NCBI GenBank assembly: GCA_016715075.1
Contig: JADKBK010000012.1
Coordinates: 124,001-188,000 of the forward strand
DNA from: Bacteroidales bacterium
Lineage (GTDB): Bacteria; Bacteroidota; Bacteroidia; Bacteroidales; VadinHA17
DNA length: 64,000 bases
Reading direction: 5' to 3'
In this document: positions 17,120-27,249 of the stretch, one piece after another
Layout: each line of letters opens with the position of its first letter
Numbering within the stretch: the first letter of the stretch is position 1
Notes under the pieces: model-generated
What the model was told of the DNA's origin: nothing
Databases searched by the model: none
Seen by the model: the letters and a program-made list of their open reading frames with translations, nothing else
Program-made: the position numbers and the translations under genes

Positions 17120-19543
17120 TTAAATATGTTCTTTCTTAACTGGTATTATTTTTCTTCTGCGTGCAGCTGGCAACTGTACATTCAGCGTCTCATGTAAAAC
17201 CACAAGTTTTTCGCTGAGGGAGTAAGGAGTGTAAACATAATCGCACTCCTGTTGGAACCCCAGGCGTGAATCCCTGGAAGCAGCAAGAAGAGAAAGTTCC
17301 GTACGTGTAATTTCATCCCGTAAAATACTTTCCATCCTGTCGAGTATGTTCCCTGCTTTCCCGAGATCCTTCTCCAACGCGAACTTAAGTCGCAGGTCCT
17401 CAAACTCGAGTATAGCATGATCGCTCTGGATGAGGCGCTGCAGTTGTTCGGCAATTATTACTTCTCGGATAGCCAGCGGCCGTTTGGATTCAGGGCTGGC
17501 TATTGCCGCTGCTCTGTAAAGTTTTAGTCCATCCTCCATCTTATCAGCAGCCTGACTAAGGTATTTCAGGAATACCGGGAGTACAGATATCTCATTACCT
17601 GCCTGTATCCCGCTGGTGTCCCTGGCATAATTTTCAGCTTTATTCACCCTGTTGGTGAAATCAGGATAAAAGACCAGGCGTGAGACTGTAAATGGCCAGT
17701 ATGGATTTATCTCTCCCCCCAGATAGCCCATCCACATCTCCTGATCGGTCCATGAATATCTGAACGTTGCCGTTCTGGCAGAGGGCTCCTGAAAGAAGAG
17801 AGGATTCCCGATTGAATTACTGGTTCCCATAGTGGGGCCTGTGTCCGGGACCAGGCGAACTGCCTGACTGAATATATCCCAGGCTTTCACAGCCATTTCC
17901 TTGCCTCTGATGCCAAAACTCCGGGAAGCCATTGTGCCAAGCAATTCTTCAAGGGGAGGTGCATCGCTCCAGCAGTACCACGACCGCAATTCAGTCATGA
18001 AATTCGGGTTGTATCCTGTGGTCCAGCTTTCAAGTGTGCCCTTCACACCATATTTTTCAAGTGCAGTATATCGGTCGTACCACTGATATGGAAAGGGATG
18101 GTAGGGAATAGTCTGTAACTGTGCGCCGCAAACAAAGGTATCCGCATTGGAATATACTTTCATGCCCCTCTGATGTGCCTCTCCTATCTGGGCTTTTGTA
18201 ACTTCAGCCGGCCCGGTCTGACTGATTGCATAATCGCGAAGGTACCCCTGCATCCCGTCTATCTCAAAACTTTTCCCGTTTTCCCATGTGAGGAGCGGTA
18301 TTGTATCTGCCGGTAGTTGCCGGATGAAGTAACGCTTCATTTCAACATTCTGAGGACGGAAGTCAATGTTATATTCCCATGGGAGGATCTCAATTGCCGG
18401 ATTCACCCGGTGACATTCCTCAGCCACAATACCTGCTGCCCTGCTCCAGTTCCGGGCCCAGTCCTCCATGTACTCCTTACTTGCTCCGTGACCACCTCCC
18501 CATTTCTTGTACCAAAAGCCTTCAGTGAGAAGGATATATCCCTGGATGTCAGGAAAATCATTGATTATATCCTTTACCAGCCTGCGAAGCTCAGTTTCAC
18601 TTTCGGGAGTCCCAAGGAACTGGTAAATTATCTGTGTGTAGACTTTAATTCCGAAGCGTGCTGCACGGCTAATCAGGTCCCGCATAGCGACCGGATCCGG
18701 ATTACGCATCCTGAATAATAGTCTGGCATAAAAATCGGTTGAACCATCTGCTGTGGAGCGATCACCGTTAGGATTAGCCGATGGGACGGCAAATATGGCG
18801 TCAAAACCCTCATGGGCCAGATGGGAGAGAATAGGGTCGGGCCACTCCATCCAACCCATCCAGGAATGGACCATCCGCGTATCATAAAGGCTATGGCGGA
18901 CCGTTTTCAGATTATCAGGCAAAAATGGTGCTTCCCGGAGATTCATCCGTGCCTCAAGGTTATACAGGCCGTACATTGCTCCCGATTCATCATAACCACA
19001 TACTACGATTTGTTCTGGTGTAACTGATATCTCATAATCTTTTTTTCCCCTGAGTGTCAGCCCGCATCCTGGTAACTGAGCAGGTGTACCCACTACAATA
19101 CTTTGATTAAGCTCATTCCAGTTTATCAGAGAGCCATTCTCTTCAACTTCCACCTTGATATAGTGTGATTTGTCGAGATAGTCCTGAAAATCAATTATTG
19201 CATTCCGGATTATAACTGAGCCTTCCCTGTTGTATATTAATTTCCATCCTTTACCAGGGATTGCCATTTCGTCTTTGGCCTGCTGTGCTCCCTTATCCCT
19301 TCTGTATATGTGGACAGGAGATGTTGAGAGCCTCCGGTGATAGTCATAGGGTTCTTCAGGAGGTAGTTTTTCCACTTCCGATTCAAATGTTCCTGCTGAA
19401 TATCTTGCTTTATCAGTTGCGTAAATATTTCTCTTGCTGGAATTTAAGTCCAATGGAGGTATTCCGTTGGACACGACTGCTCCGGCTACACCGGCTGATG
19501 TTTTTTCTAAGAAATCTCTTCGGGTAAAATTCTTCTTAATCAT
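17120..19543 (-). CDS. Tat-exported glycosidase-like TIM-barrel protein, copy 2 (intact)
   Basis: 807 residues starting MIKKNFTRRDFLEKTSAG, a clear Tat leader; the ATG at 19543 is chosen over one at 19558 because copy 1 starts at the equivalent place. The N-terminal domain (about 85-220) ends with the phrase VCGYDESGAMYGLYNLEARM, like the domain that precedes GH20 and GH67 barrels. The barrel (about 235-565) contains LAHEGFDAIFA, YILLTEGFWYKKW and EILPWEYNIDF. The C-terminal 200 residues are helical (ADKMEDGLKLYRAAA, EEFEDLRLK-like). It is the intact reference for copy 1 and a distant relative of the lipoprotein at 7221-10179. Exported and adjacent to GHL6-like and sugar-transport genes, so it probably acts on an extracellular glycoside, but the reaction is not known. 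Confidence 0.75.
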   Translation of the reverse strand: MIKKNFTRRDFLEKTSAGVAGAVVSNGIPPLDLNSSKRNIYATDKARYSAGTFESEVEKLPPEEPYDYHRRLSTSPVHIYRRDKGAQQAKDEMAIPGKGWKLIYNREGSVIIRNAIIDFQDYLDKSHYIKVEVEENGSLINWNELNQSIVVGTPAQLPGCGLTLRGKKDYEISVTPEQIVVCGYDESGAMYGLYNLEARMNLREAPFLPDNLKTVRHSLYDTRMVHSWMGWMEWPDPILSHLAHEGFDAIFAVPSANPNGDRSTADGSTDFYARLLFRMRNPDPVAMRDLISRAARFGIKVYTQIIYQFLGTPESETELRRLVKDIINDFPDIQGYILLTEGFWYKKWGGGHGASKEYMEDWARNWSRAAGIVAEECHRVNPAIEILPWEYNIDFRPQNVEMKRYFIRQLPADTIPLLTWENGKSFEIDGMQGYLRDYAISQTGPAEVTKAQIGEAHQRGMKVYSNADTFVCGAQLQTIPYHPFPYQWYDRYTALEKYGVKGTLESWTTGYNPNFMTELRSWYCWSDAPPLEELLGTMASRSFGIRGKEMAVKAWDIFSQAVRLVPDTGPTMGTSNSIGNPLFFQEPSARTATFRYSWTDQEMWMGYLGGEINPYWPFTVSRLVFYPDFTNRVNKAENYARDTSGIQAGNEISVLPVFLKYLSQAADKMEDGLKLYRAAAIASPESKRPLAIREVIIAEQLQRLIQSDHAILEFEDLRLKFALEKDLGKAGNILDRMESILRDEITRTELSLLAASRDSRLGFQQECDYVYTPYSLSEKLVVLHETLNVQLPAARRRKIIPVKKEHI

Positions 19544-19641
19544 ACCTCTTAACATCAAATTATAGAACCCTGACTTAAATATTTTTGCTGTTATGAACCA
19601 GGACGGGAGGGAAGGTCATAAACAAGAATTGGAAAAAGCTT

Positions 19642-21686
19642 TTACATTTCATAAACTATCAAAGAATATCCCTTGCTATATGGTATTGTGACATTAATAT
19701 ACCCGTCTGTAATTTTGAATTTGAGAGATTTTTTCCCTGGAGCGAGATATACCGACCTTGGTATTTTTCCATCACTTCGAAGGGAAATCTTCACGTTGGT
19801 AAGTTCAATAGGTTCCTCGATCATCTGTGTCTTTGAGCCCCTCATTTCAGGCAGATAAGATATGAGATGTACCATTTTTCGTCCTGGTTGTTCCGCAACG
19901 AAAACCCTGCTGAACGAGGGAAGATTTTCATATCTGATTAATGGTTCCGGCAGAAATTTATCGAGCACATTGGAGAACACCTTCCTGAGTTCGACAGGAG
20001 CCTGATCATAATATCCGGTGAATATCCTGTGGCTGAAACAGGCGACATTTCCATTGATTGTGAGGGCCGGTTTATCAGTAACTTTATCGGGAGGGTTATA
20101 AAAAAATGCATATTCACCATCCCATACACGATTATAATATGGTTTAATAAGACTCGCTTCCACAGTGGTTCCAGGCAGCGGTTCGATATCTATCCCTGAT
20201 GAATAGAGTGACAATGGCATGTCGGGCAGTCCCTGATTGAAGTTTTGCCAACGGAAAAATATGCGGGATCGAAATCGTTCTCTCCGATATATTTAACTCC
20301 CCATTCTTTTGCAAGCACAAATTGTTTCTTATCCTTATCCAATCCGGAACTCCCGGTTGTTATCACGGCTTTTCCTGCTGCGATGTGATTTTTTACACGA
20401 CCGGCAATTTCATCATTAAATATAATATTATCGGGAATGACCAATATCTTGTACTTGCTCCAGTCGGAAGCGGGAGTGACAACATCGAATTGCTGTTTTA
20501 GCTCGGAGAGCATACGAACGGCGCTTTTTAGCTGACCATCGCCGCGAATGTTTGCTATAGTTCCGGGATAAACAATCGCAATTTCTGTAATATTCTTTGC
20601 ATTGCTGAACCATGGCTCCATTGTCTGCAGCTCTTTATATATCTTTTCAATTCTGTCCAGAACAGCATTTTCCAAATCGCCTCGCGGGTGAAAATGGCCA
20701 CCTATATTAGGACGCATTCCATTTGCAAGGCCATATATTAATTCTGATTTAATTGCATTTTCGGGCCGCAGGCCGCCGAAATCTCCCCAATCGTAAAAAC
20801 GTCCGTTCATATTCAGAATCGGTTTGTCACCCAGTGTACGCATATAATGCGCCATTACAGGCAAGTACTCATACCCCCAGCTTCCCGTGGGCAGGCATTC
20901 GCATTCCAGGTATGTGCCAAGTTCGGCCTGTTCTTCAAATCCAGGTCCGTTAAAATATATCCGGTAATCAGGATTGATCTCCCTGAGAACTTTTGAAATA
21001 TCACCAGCGAGACGGAGTGCTGAAAACTCTGAAAATTTTACTGCTTCTTCCTCTTTACTCCAGTCTATTCCTTTTTCTTTCATCTCCTTAACGCAGGTAG
21101 GACAAACGCATGGATATCCGGCAAGACAGTCGATAAAAAATCCTGATACCGGGTAATTATGTGCAATTTCCTTTATCATCCCGATCAGGTGATCGCGGTA
21201 AGGAGTATTATAGCACATTGTACGGACATACGGAGTGAATCTGGGTTCGCGATTTTCGCGGCCATCGAAATAGAGGGTTGTCCATTCGCGGTACTGAATT
21301 CCTTCTGCACTGCTTATCCCTCCGTTGAGATAGGCGATCAGGGCAATGTTTTTCCTCTGGCATGCATCAGCCAGTTTACCGAAGAGGTCATATTTAAGAG
21401 TGGGATGTTTGATTCCTAATTTGGTATCATAGTAAGCCATGCCAAGATTACATCGGGCATGAAATGTTAGCTGATCGACGCCACAGTCTTTAATACGGTC
21501 GGTAAATGCTTCAGCATCAAAATTTGCACCTACATCCGGGCATGCCGGCATTGTATGATTGTCATAGAAGAGGCAGTACTTTGGCTGCATTAACTTAACA
21601 GAAGTTTTCAACTCCGCGGTTTTTATCTGTGGAAAAACATTGGCTGCAGCAATAAGCCCAAATATTGAAAACACTATTCTTTTCAT
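19642..21686 (-). pseudogene. GHL6/beta-galactosidase-like TIM-barrel hydrolase with signal peptide (frameshifted)
   Basis: Two frames, 21686 to about 20247 and about 20243 to 19642. Adding one base to the T4 run at 20243-20246 turns GKTSIRDCP into GKNFNQGLPDMPLSLYSS and joins them into about 681 residues. Signal peptide at residues 1-20 (VFSIFGLIAAANVFPQ). The barrel shows the hypothetical glycosyl hydrolase 6 style FTDRIKDCGVDQLTFHARCN, then IDCLAGYPCVCPTCVKEM and NMNGRFYDWGDFGG. A Rossmann-like domain like the GH42 trimerisation domain follows (YKILVIPDN, AGKAVITTGSSGLDK), then a beta C-terminus. It is the most upstream gene of the minus-strand locus and may be its first gene. Confidence 0.7.
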
Positions 21687-22066
21687 TTGCAAGAGATATT
21701 TATTAAAAAATCAGAAATCACCAGTGGAGTTCCGGTGCTTATTTCTATAGAAAATCTATTCAAATTTCTTCAATCTGTGTTTTCTCAAGATCAGAAACAA
21801 TGTATTTGTAATACATCTCTACCAAAGATAAATTAAAATATAATAGATTTTCAGTAAAAATTTAAATAGGATCTCAAAAGATAATAAGAATTATCAGCAG
21901 AAAGTCTTTTTGTCTGGATGTTAAACCAGGTGCAGATCCGTAAGATATAATGATGTGTGAGCCAGTCAATTGGATGCAAGGCTGAATCCATTTAACTGCC
22001 AAAATGAGATGTTGGGATAACTATTTGTAAGATATCCTGTTTAGGATTGAATCGGGTTGCTCTGAC
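21687..22066. other. Intergenic gap, likely promoter region of the minus-strand locus
   Basis: No gene is seen in these 380 AT-rich bases. A minus-strand TATCTTTG (complement of 21823-21830) fits the -7 element of Bacteroidota promoters, but no clear TTG lies at the matching -33 distance, so I give it low weight. Confidence 0.4.
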
Positions 22067-23185
22067 TTATACAGTTACAAGTTCATAGTCCATCCTGCCC
22101 AGACCAATCTTCACACCATGCTCCAGTCCGGCCTGCCAGAAGGTATCAGGGTGGGCAAGTTTGAACTTGTCCTGGCCCGTAAGGTCCGAATTACTGTGGT
22201 CATGGCGGATTCTGCTCCCGGGTAATGCAGGAGCTGCCATAACCATGTCAGCGCATGCCTTATCAAGAGCCACAGGGTCGAAGGAGGCGGCAATGCCGAT
22301 GTCAGGTACCAGTGGATAATCATTATAGCCCCAGCAATCGCAATCGGGGGAGATGTTCATCATGAAATTAATGTGAAAAGATGGTCTGTCCTTCACTACA
22401 GCCCATGAGTATTCGGCTATCCTCTTGCATACAATTTCAGAGGAACTTTGCCAGACTACCCTTGCGGAATCATACTGGCATACAGCAACGCACTGACCGC
22501 AACCAACACATTTTGTATAATCGATATGAGCGATTTTGTCTTTTCCGACTGCAATAGCATCATGGGCGCAGAATTTCTCACACACTCTGCATCCGGTACA
22601 GTTCTCTTCTGATATTTCAGGAGAAGCTCCTGAATGAAGAAATAGTTTTCCGCCAACGGAAGCACAACCCATTCCAAGGTTTTTAAGTGCACCACCGAAT
22701 CCTGTCATCTCGTGTCCCTTGAAGTGGTTCATTGAGATTAAGACATCGGAGGCAGTAATGGCACTTCCTATTTTGGCGGTGGAGCAATACTCCATGTCCA
22801 GTTTGATTTCGGAGCAGTCGTTACCCCTGATACCGTCACCTATAATAACCGGGCAATCAGTTGACAGTGGGTTGTAGCCGTTCTCAAATGCTACCTCCAG
22901 GTGAGAGGGGGCATTTGAACGGCGTCCTGAATAGAGAGTGTTGCAATCAGTAAGAAAGGGAGTAGCATCTTTTGCCTTAAGCATCCTGACAATACGGGCT
23001 GCATAATTAGGCCTTAGATAGGAGAGGTTACCCGGCTCTCCGAAATGAATCTTTATTGCAACAATTTTCTTTGAGAAGTCAATAGTGTCAATACCTGCCC
23101 TGACAACCAGGTTGTCGAGCTTTTTCAACAGATTTTGAGATGGTTTTGCTCTGAGGTCAGTAAAATAGACTTTCGAAGAAGACAT
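22067..23185 (-). CDS. DUF362 protein with two [4Fe-4S] ferredoxin motifs
   Basis: 372 residues. The DUF362 domain occupies about residues 1-185 and 275-370 (KIVAIKIHFGEPGNLSYLRP, SMNHFKGHEMTGFGGALKN). Between them are two 4Fe-4S motifs, CTGCRVCEKFCAHDA and CVGCGQCVAVCQYDS. Proteins of this type are electron-transfer or Fe-S-dependent enzymes of unknown substrate, common in anaerobes. The ATG at 23185 (MSSSKVYFTD) is chosen; an upstream frame to 23281 would overlap pfkA. The stop of pfkA is 13 bases away, so the two are likely co-transcribed. Confidence 0.85.
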   Translation of the reverse strand: MSSSKVYFTDLRAKPSQNLLKKLDNLVVRAGIDTIDFSKKIVAIKIHFGEPGNLSYLRPNYAARIVRMLKAKDATPFLTDCNTLYSGRRSNAPSHLEVAFENGYNPLSTDCPVIIGDGIRGNDCSEIKLDMEYCSTAKIGSAITASDVLISMNHFKGHEMTGFGGALKNLGMGCASVGGKLFLHSGASPEISEENCTGCRVCEKFCAHDAIAVGKDKIAHIDYTKCVGCGQCVAVCQYDSARVVWQSSSEIVCKRIAEYSWAVVKDRPSFHINFMMNISPDCDCWGYNDYPLVPDIGIAASFDPVALDKACADMVMAAPALPGSRIRHDHSNSDLTGQDKFKLAHPDTFWQAGLEHGVKIGLGRMDYELVTV

Positions 23186-23198
23186 TTTCCGGGTATTA

Positions 23199-24179
23199 CT
23201 AAACAGATAGGATTTTTGCCAGTTCAACCAGGCTGTGATTAACATCTTTATGGAGTTTAACAGCTCTGCGGAATGGTACAAGGGTTATTTCGCCATTCAT
23301 GATTCCGACCATCACGCTCTTCTGATCGTCAATCAGGGCTTCGACTGCAGCATGCCCCAGCCGGCTCGCGTTAACTCTGTCCATAGCTGACGGAGATCCT
23401 CCGCGCTGAAGATGACCGAGTACCGAAACTCTTATATCATAGTCAGAAAAATCGTTTTTCATTTGTTCAGCAATTGCAAAGGCACCACCGCCTTCGTCCC
23501 CTTCTGCAACAATGATAATATTGCTTGATTTCTTACGTGAGTTGCCTGTTTCTATCAATGCCTTAAGATTTCGTTCTTCTCCCTTTGTTTCAGGGATTAT
23601 AATAGCCTCAGCACCGGTTGCAATTCCGCTGTAAAGAGCAATGAATCCTGCTTCTGCCCCCATCACTTCAACAAAAAACATCCTGTTGTGAGCGCTGGCT
23701 GTATCCCGTATCTTGTCAACAGCTTCAACAACAGTATTAAGAGCTGTATCATAACCAATTGTATAATCAGTACCGAAAATGTCATTATCTATTGTTCCGG
23801 GTATTCCAACAAAAGGAATATCATACTCTTCATTGAATATCCTTGCCCCGGTAAATGAACCATCACCACCAATAACAACCACACCGTCTATCTGTGCTTC
23901 CCTGAGATTACCATAAGCTTTGGCCCTGCCTTCCGGAGTTCTGAACTCTTCACATCTTGCAGTTTTTAGAATTGTCCCTCCCCGCTGAATTATATCACTT
24001 ACACTGTGTGACTGCAACGGCTTAAAATTGGCATTTATCAATCCCTGGTAACCATGACGGATACCTATTACTTCCAGTCCATTGTAGATTGCTGTACGAG
24101 TTACACCGCGAATTGCCGCATTCATACCGGGTGAATCTCCGCCTGATGTCAGCACCCCGATTTTCTTAATTTTTCCCAT
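23199..24179 (-). CDS. pfkA: 6-phosphofructokinase
   Basis: 326 residues, the normal length of bacterial ATP-dependent PFK. ATP-site motifs GVLTSGGDSPGMNAAIRG and VVIGGDGSFTGA are present, with the catalytic block VGIPGTIDNDI and the substrate-binding VEVMGAEAGFIAL. It phosphorylates fructose 6-phosphate in glycolysis. GGDGS (Gly rather than Asp after GG at the second position) supports ATP rather than PPi as donor. It lies between ispH and the DUF362 gene on the minus strand. Confidence 0.95.
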   Translation of the reverse strand: MGKIKKIGVLTSGGDSPGMNAAIRGVTRTAIYNGLEVIGIRHGYQGLINANFKPLQSHSVSDIIQRGGTILKTARCEEFRTPEGRAKAYGNLREAQIDGVVVIGGDGSFTGARIFNEEYDIPFVGIPGTIDNDIFGTDYTIGYDTALNTVVEAVDKIRDTASAHNRMFFVEVMGAEAGFIALYSGIATGAEAIIIPETKGEERNLKALIETGNSRKKSSNIIIVAEGDEGGGAFAIAEQMKNDFSDYDIRVSVLGHLQRGGSPSAMDRVNASRLGHAAVEALIDDQKSVMVGIMNGEITLVPFRRAVKLHKDVNHSLVELAKILSV

Positions 24180-24254
24180 AAACTTATTATCTAAAATAAG
24201 CTGACAAAGGTAGTATATTTTATTTGCATTTCAAATGACGGAACTTGCCAATGG

Positions 24255-25130
24255 TCAGATATTTGAAATAATATCACGTATTTTTTCTATGAGCCATTTC
24301 GGGGTAGAAGTGGCGCCGCATATACCGGCAGATTTCTTACCATCGAACCAGGCTTTATCAATCTCTTCCGGTGATGAAACAAAGTGTGTATCAGGATTGA
24401 TGCTCTTGCAGACAGAATAAAGCATCCTGCCATTTGAGCTCTCCCTTCCGCTTACAAAGATTATCGTTTCATGTTTTTTTGCAAATTCTTTAAGATGCGG
24501 TTCCCTGTTTGAAACCTGACCGCAGATAGTTCTGTTCACCGTCAGCATATTTTCAATGTCGGCAACTCCGTTTTTCTCCATTTTTTCCCTGAGGATCTCG
24601 GCAAAGGCATGATAAGCTTTGAGCCCCATCGTGGTCTGGGCAAAAAGATATACTGGTCTTGTGACATCAATTTTTTCGAGATCGGAAGGTTCCGAAACCA
24701 GTATCCCTTCATTGTTAATCTGTCCCAGCAGGCCAACAACTTCGGCGTGGCCGTATTTCCCGAAAATCACTATCTGCCCGTTTCTTTCCCTTGTTGAGAG
24801 CCATGTATCCTTTATCCTTGATTGTAGCCGTTTCACTATCGGGCAGGTAGCTTCAATGATGTAAATATTATTCCTTGCTGCGGTATCATATGTCTCGGGA
24901 GGTTCTCCATGGGCACGGATAAGTACCTTACAATCCCTGAGTTGCGCGAATTTATCATGATCAATTGATTCGAGGCCCAGGGATGAAAGCCTTTCCACCT
25001 CCTTGTCATTATGTACAATAGATCCCAGGGAAAAAACCTTTTCACCTGCAGATAACGCCTTCTCAGCTATCTCAACAGCATTCTGTACTCCAAAACAGAA
25101 TCCTGAATGCCTGTCTATTTCAACTACCAT
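24255..25130 (-). CDS. ispH: 4-hydroxy-3-methylbut-2-enyl diphosphate reductase
   Basis: 291 residues. The three cysteines that hold the Fe-S cluster are visible in SGFCFGV, EATCPIVKR and RTICGQVSNRE, and the C-terminal CGATSTPKWLI signature is present. The enzyme makes IPP and DMAPP in the final step of the methylerythritol phosphate pathway. The start at the ATG 25130 (MVVEIDRHSGF) is chosen; the longer reading from 25145 would use TTG and overlap cmk by 26 bases, whereas 25130 overlaps by 11. The pair cmk-ispH is a conserved Bacteroidota arrangement. Confidence 0.95.
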   Translation of the reverse strand: MVVEIDRHSGFCFGVQNAVEIAEKALSAGEKVFSLGSIVHNDKEVERLSSLGLESIDHDKFAQLRDCKVLIRAHGEPPETYDTAARNNIYIIEATCPIVKRLQSRIKDTWLSTRERNGQIVIFGKYGHAEVVGLLGQINNEGILVSEPSDLEKIDVTRPVYLFAQTTMGLKAYHAFAEILREKMEKNGVADIENMLTVNRTICGQVSNREPHLKEFAKKHETIIFVSGRESSNGRMLYSVCKSINPDTHFVSSPEEIDKAWFDGKKSAGICGATSTPKWLIEKIRDIISNI

Positions 25131-25815
25131 TTTTCTTTTTTTCAATTAACTTCTCTATCCATAACATCTGTTCTCCGACACTCATCCTGCTGTTATCCAG
25201 GATGATGGCATCATCTGCCCGCAATAGGGGACTGATATCCCTGTTTTCATCGGCAATGTCACGGGCGATAATACTTCTTTTTATCTCTTCAAACTCTACT
25301 GAAATCCCCTTCTCTTTCAATTCATCGAATCTTCTTCTTGCCCTTATATCCACTGAGGCTGTCATGAAAATCTTTATGTCGGCATCAGGGAAGACAACTG
25401 TTCCGATATCCCTTCCATCCATAACTATACCCTTTGATGAACCTATCTCTCTCTGCAGCTCCACCATACGTAAACGGACCTCATAGATCTGGCTTACCCT
25501 GCTTACGTGTGCTGTCACCTCCATATTCCTGATCTCTCTTTCAACATTCTCCGAATTAAGAAAAGTCTCATATTCCTCTTTATCCGAATTATAAACAAAA
25601 TCTATCTGTATATCCTTTAGGCCTGAGATTATTCCTTCGATATTTATACCCCATACTCCTGCAAATTTTTTCCTGAGGGAATAGAGAGTAACAGCCCTGT
25701 ACATAGCGCCGCTGTCAATGTAGATGTAATTAAGCATCTTTGCTATTGACTTTGCAAACGTGCTCTTGCCACAGGAAGAATACCCGTCTATTGCAATTAT
25801 CAGTCGTTTTTCCAT
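25120..25815 (-). CDS. cmk: Cytidylate kinase
   Basis: 231 residues. The P-loop is IAIDGYSSCGKSTFAKSIA near the N-terminus, followed by YIDSGAMYRAVTL and VMDGRDIGTVVFPDADIKI, all typical of CMP/dCMP kinase. It phosphorylates CMP and dCMP with ATP. The ATG at 25815 (MEKRLIIAIDG) is preferred over an upstream start at 25830. It overlaps ispH slightly, suggesting translational coupling. Confidence 0.95.
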   Translation of the reverse strand: MEKRLIIAIDGYSSCGKSTFAKSIAKMLNYIYIDSGAMYRAVTLYSLRKKFAGVWGINIEGIISGLKDIQIDFVYNSDKEEYETFLNSENVEREIRNMEVTAHVSRVSQIYEVRLRMVELQREIGSSKGIVMDGRDIGTVVFPDADIKIFMTASVDIRARRRFDELKEKGISVEFEEIKRSIIARDIADENRDISPLLRADDAIILDNSRMSVGEQMLWIEKLIEKKKNGS

Positions 25816-25964
25816 ATTTTTTAAACTCAATTATTGATGTTCTCCTATTTAGTTTTGTGCTACATTCTTATTTCTCTATATTTTCACTACCCCACCTTAT
25901 CATTCTTTTCACGCCTCAACCGGCCATATCATTCATTTCATTCCCCAACCTGTCCACCCCCCAA

Positions 25965-26060
25965 CCCCCCCAAGTGGGGGCTTAAAACTCAGGAAGAGTT
26001 ATTTTTTAAACCCCCTTCAGGGGGGCAGGGGGGCCAAATTCCCCAGTGGGCAGCAGGGGC
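25965..26060. repeat. GC-rich hairpins between porQ and cmk
   Basis: Runs CCCCCAAGTGGGGG (about 25967-25980) and CCCCCTTCAGGGGG (about 26011-26025) each form short strong hairpins, with aaaactc...gagtt words between. The 296-base gap has no ORF that looks real. It may terminate porQ transcription or be a degraded repeat of the same kind as at 30300. Confidence 0.6.
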
Positions 26061-26126
26061 TAAATTCCTGAGGCAGCAGTGGTGTACACAAAGTTTACAA
26101 ATAAACCATTATATACCAAGGAAAGT

Positions 26127-27161
26127 TTAATTGTGTAATTTATTATATATGTTATTTGTTTTCAACACTACCGACAGGTGGGTAGACGCTCCGGCCAGGT
26201 GGTAGGTCGCCCTTCCGAATTCAATGTTAAGCAAAGAGGTATTGATGCCGAATCCCCAGGTGAATCCTACTGTTGAAACCTTGGAATCGACCTGTAATTC
26301 CTTTCTTCTCTGATAATTGTATCCACCGCAAAAATAAAAGTTCTTATGTGGTATCAGTTCCGCTCCGACGATTACATGTCTCATCATATTTTCAATGAAT
26401 CCTGAGTTTTCAGATTCCCCTGTTTCCTGGGTGGTGGAAACAATATACTCATGAGTAAGGTCATACTTTTCAAGGTGTCTGAGGGTCAGGGAGAAACGAA
26501 AGGGAGCATAGGCCAGTCTCTGGGATATTCCGGCCTGTATTTCGAAGGGAAGCTGCTGATGCGGTTCTCCTGCGTATGTAGTAACCTGGTATCCTGCATT
26601 TTTTATTACTATTCCTGCTGAAAAAAGATTCGTGGGATTGTGCCAGGATGCTCCGATATCCAGTGCAAATCCATATGAGGTATATCTTTCAAGATATGAT
26701 AATACTGGTTTAAAATTCACACCGACAGAGAATGATGAGTCAATTTCCCGGCTGTAGATCAGAGAAAAGGCATATTCAGACGCTCTGAATGTTCCGGTCA
26801 CAACTCCTGAAATGTCGGTTTCGGTAAATGTTCCGTAATTTAAATATGTCAATCCGGCTGCAAAATTGCCTGTTCCGGAAAAAGACCCGGAATAGAGCGC
26901 CATTCCGTAGTTTATACCTGCAAAATAATTTACATAATTAAGGGCAAGCGATTTATTCATTGTGCTGCTTAGAAGAGCTGGATTATGGTAAGCCATATTT
27001 ACATCATTGCAACTGAGAGATACATTCGATCCTCCAAGCGCCGAAACGTGCCCCGAGTGGGTTAGATTGAGAAACTCATATACATTATCACCTCCTGTCT
27101 GAGGGAATAATGGCAACATGATAATGCTGAACAGAAGAATATTCAGAGCCTTTTTAATCAT
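26127..27161 (-). CDS. porQ: Type IX secretion system protein PorQ
   Basis: 344 residues with a signal peptide (residues 1-20) and an outer-membrane beta-barrel pattern of the PorV/PorQ type. The N-terminal phrase NVYEFLNLTHSGHVSALGGSNVS and DVNMAYHNPALLS are hallmarks of PorQ. PorQ works with PorU, PorV and PorZ in the attachment complex that anchors secreted cargo at the cell surface. The order porQ-cmk-ispH is also known in Porphyromonas. ATG 27161 is used rather than TTG at 27170. Its presence implies this organism has a T9SS, although no C-terminal-domain cargo was seen in the window. Confidence 0.9.
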   Translation of the reverse strand: MIKKALNILLFSIIMLPLFPQTGGDNVYEFLNLTHSGHVSALGGSNVSLSCNDVNMAYHNPALLSSTMNKSLALNYVNYFAGINYGMALYSGSFSGTGNFAAGLTYLNYGTFTETDISGVVTGTFRASEYAFSLIYSREIDSSFSVGVNFKPVLSYLERYTSYGFALDIGASWHNPTNLFSAGIVIKNAGYQVTTYAGEPHQQLPFEIQAGISQRLAYAPFRFSLTLRHLEKYDLTHEYIVSTTQETGESENSGFIENMMRHVIVGAELIPHKNFYFCGGYNYQRRKELQVDSKVSTVGFTWGFGINTSLLNIEFGRATYHLAGASTHLSVVLKTNNIYNKLHN

Positions 27162-27249
27162 ACCTGTCAATCAGGCTTAAAGATAACATGATTTATTATA
27201 AGGTCCGGTTCTTTTAAAATCTATTGTTAAGTTTGGCATAACAACAAAG

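Noticed and set aside
21823..21830. TATCTTTG (minus strand) as the locus promoter
   Set aside because: Lacks a -33 partner and is 137 bases from the start codon; support is too weak for its own entry.
25202..25486. 94-residue plus-strand ORF within cmk
   Set aside because: Antisense to a well-supported cmk; no ribosome-binding site or motif seen.
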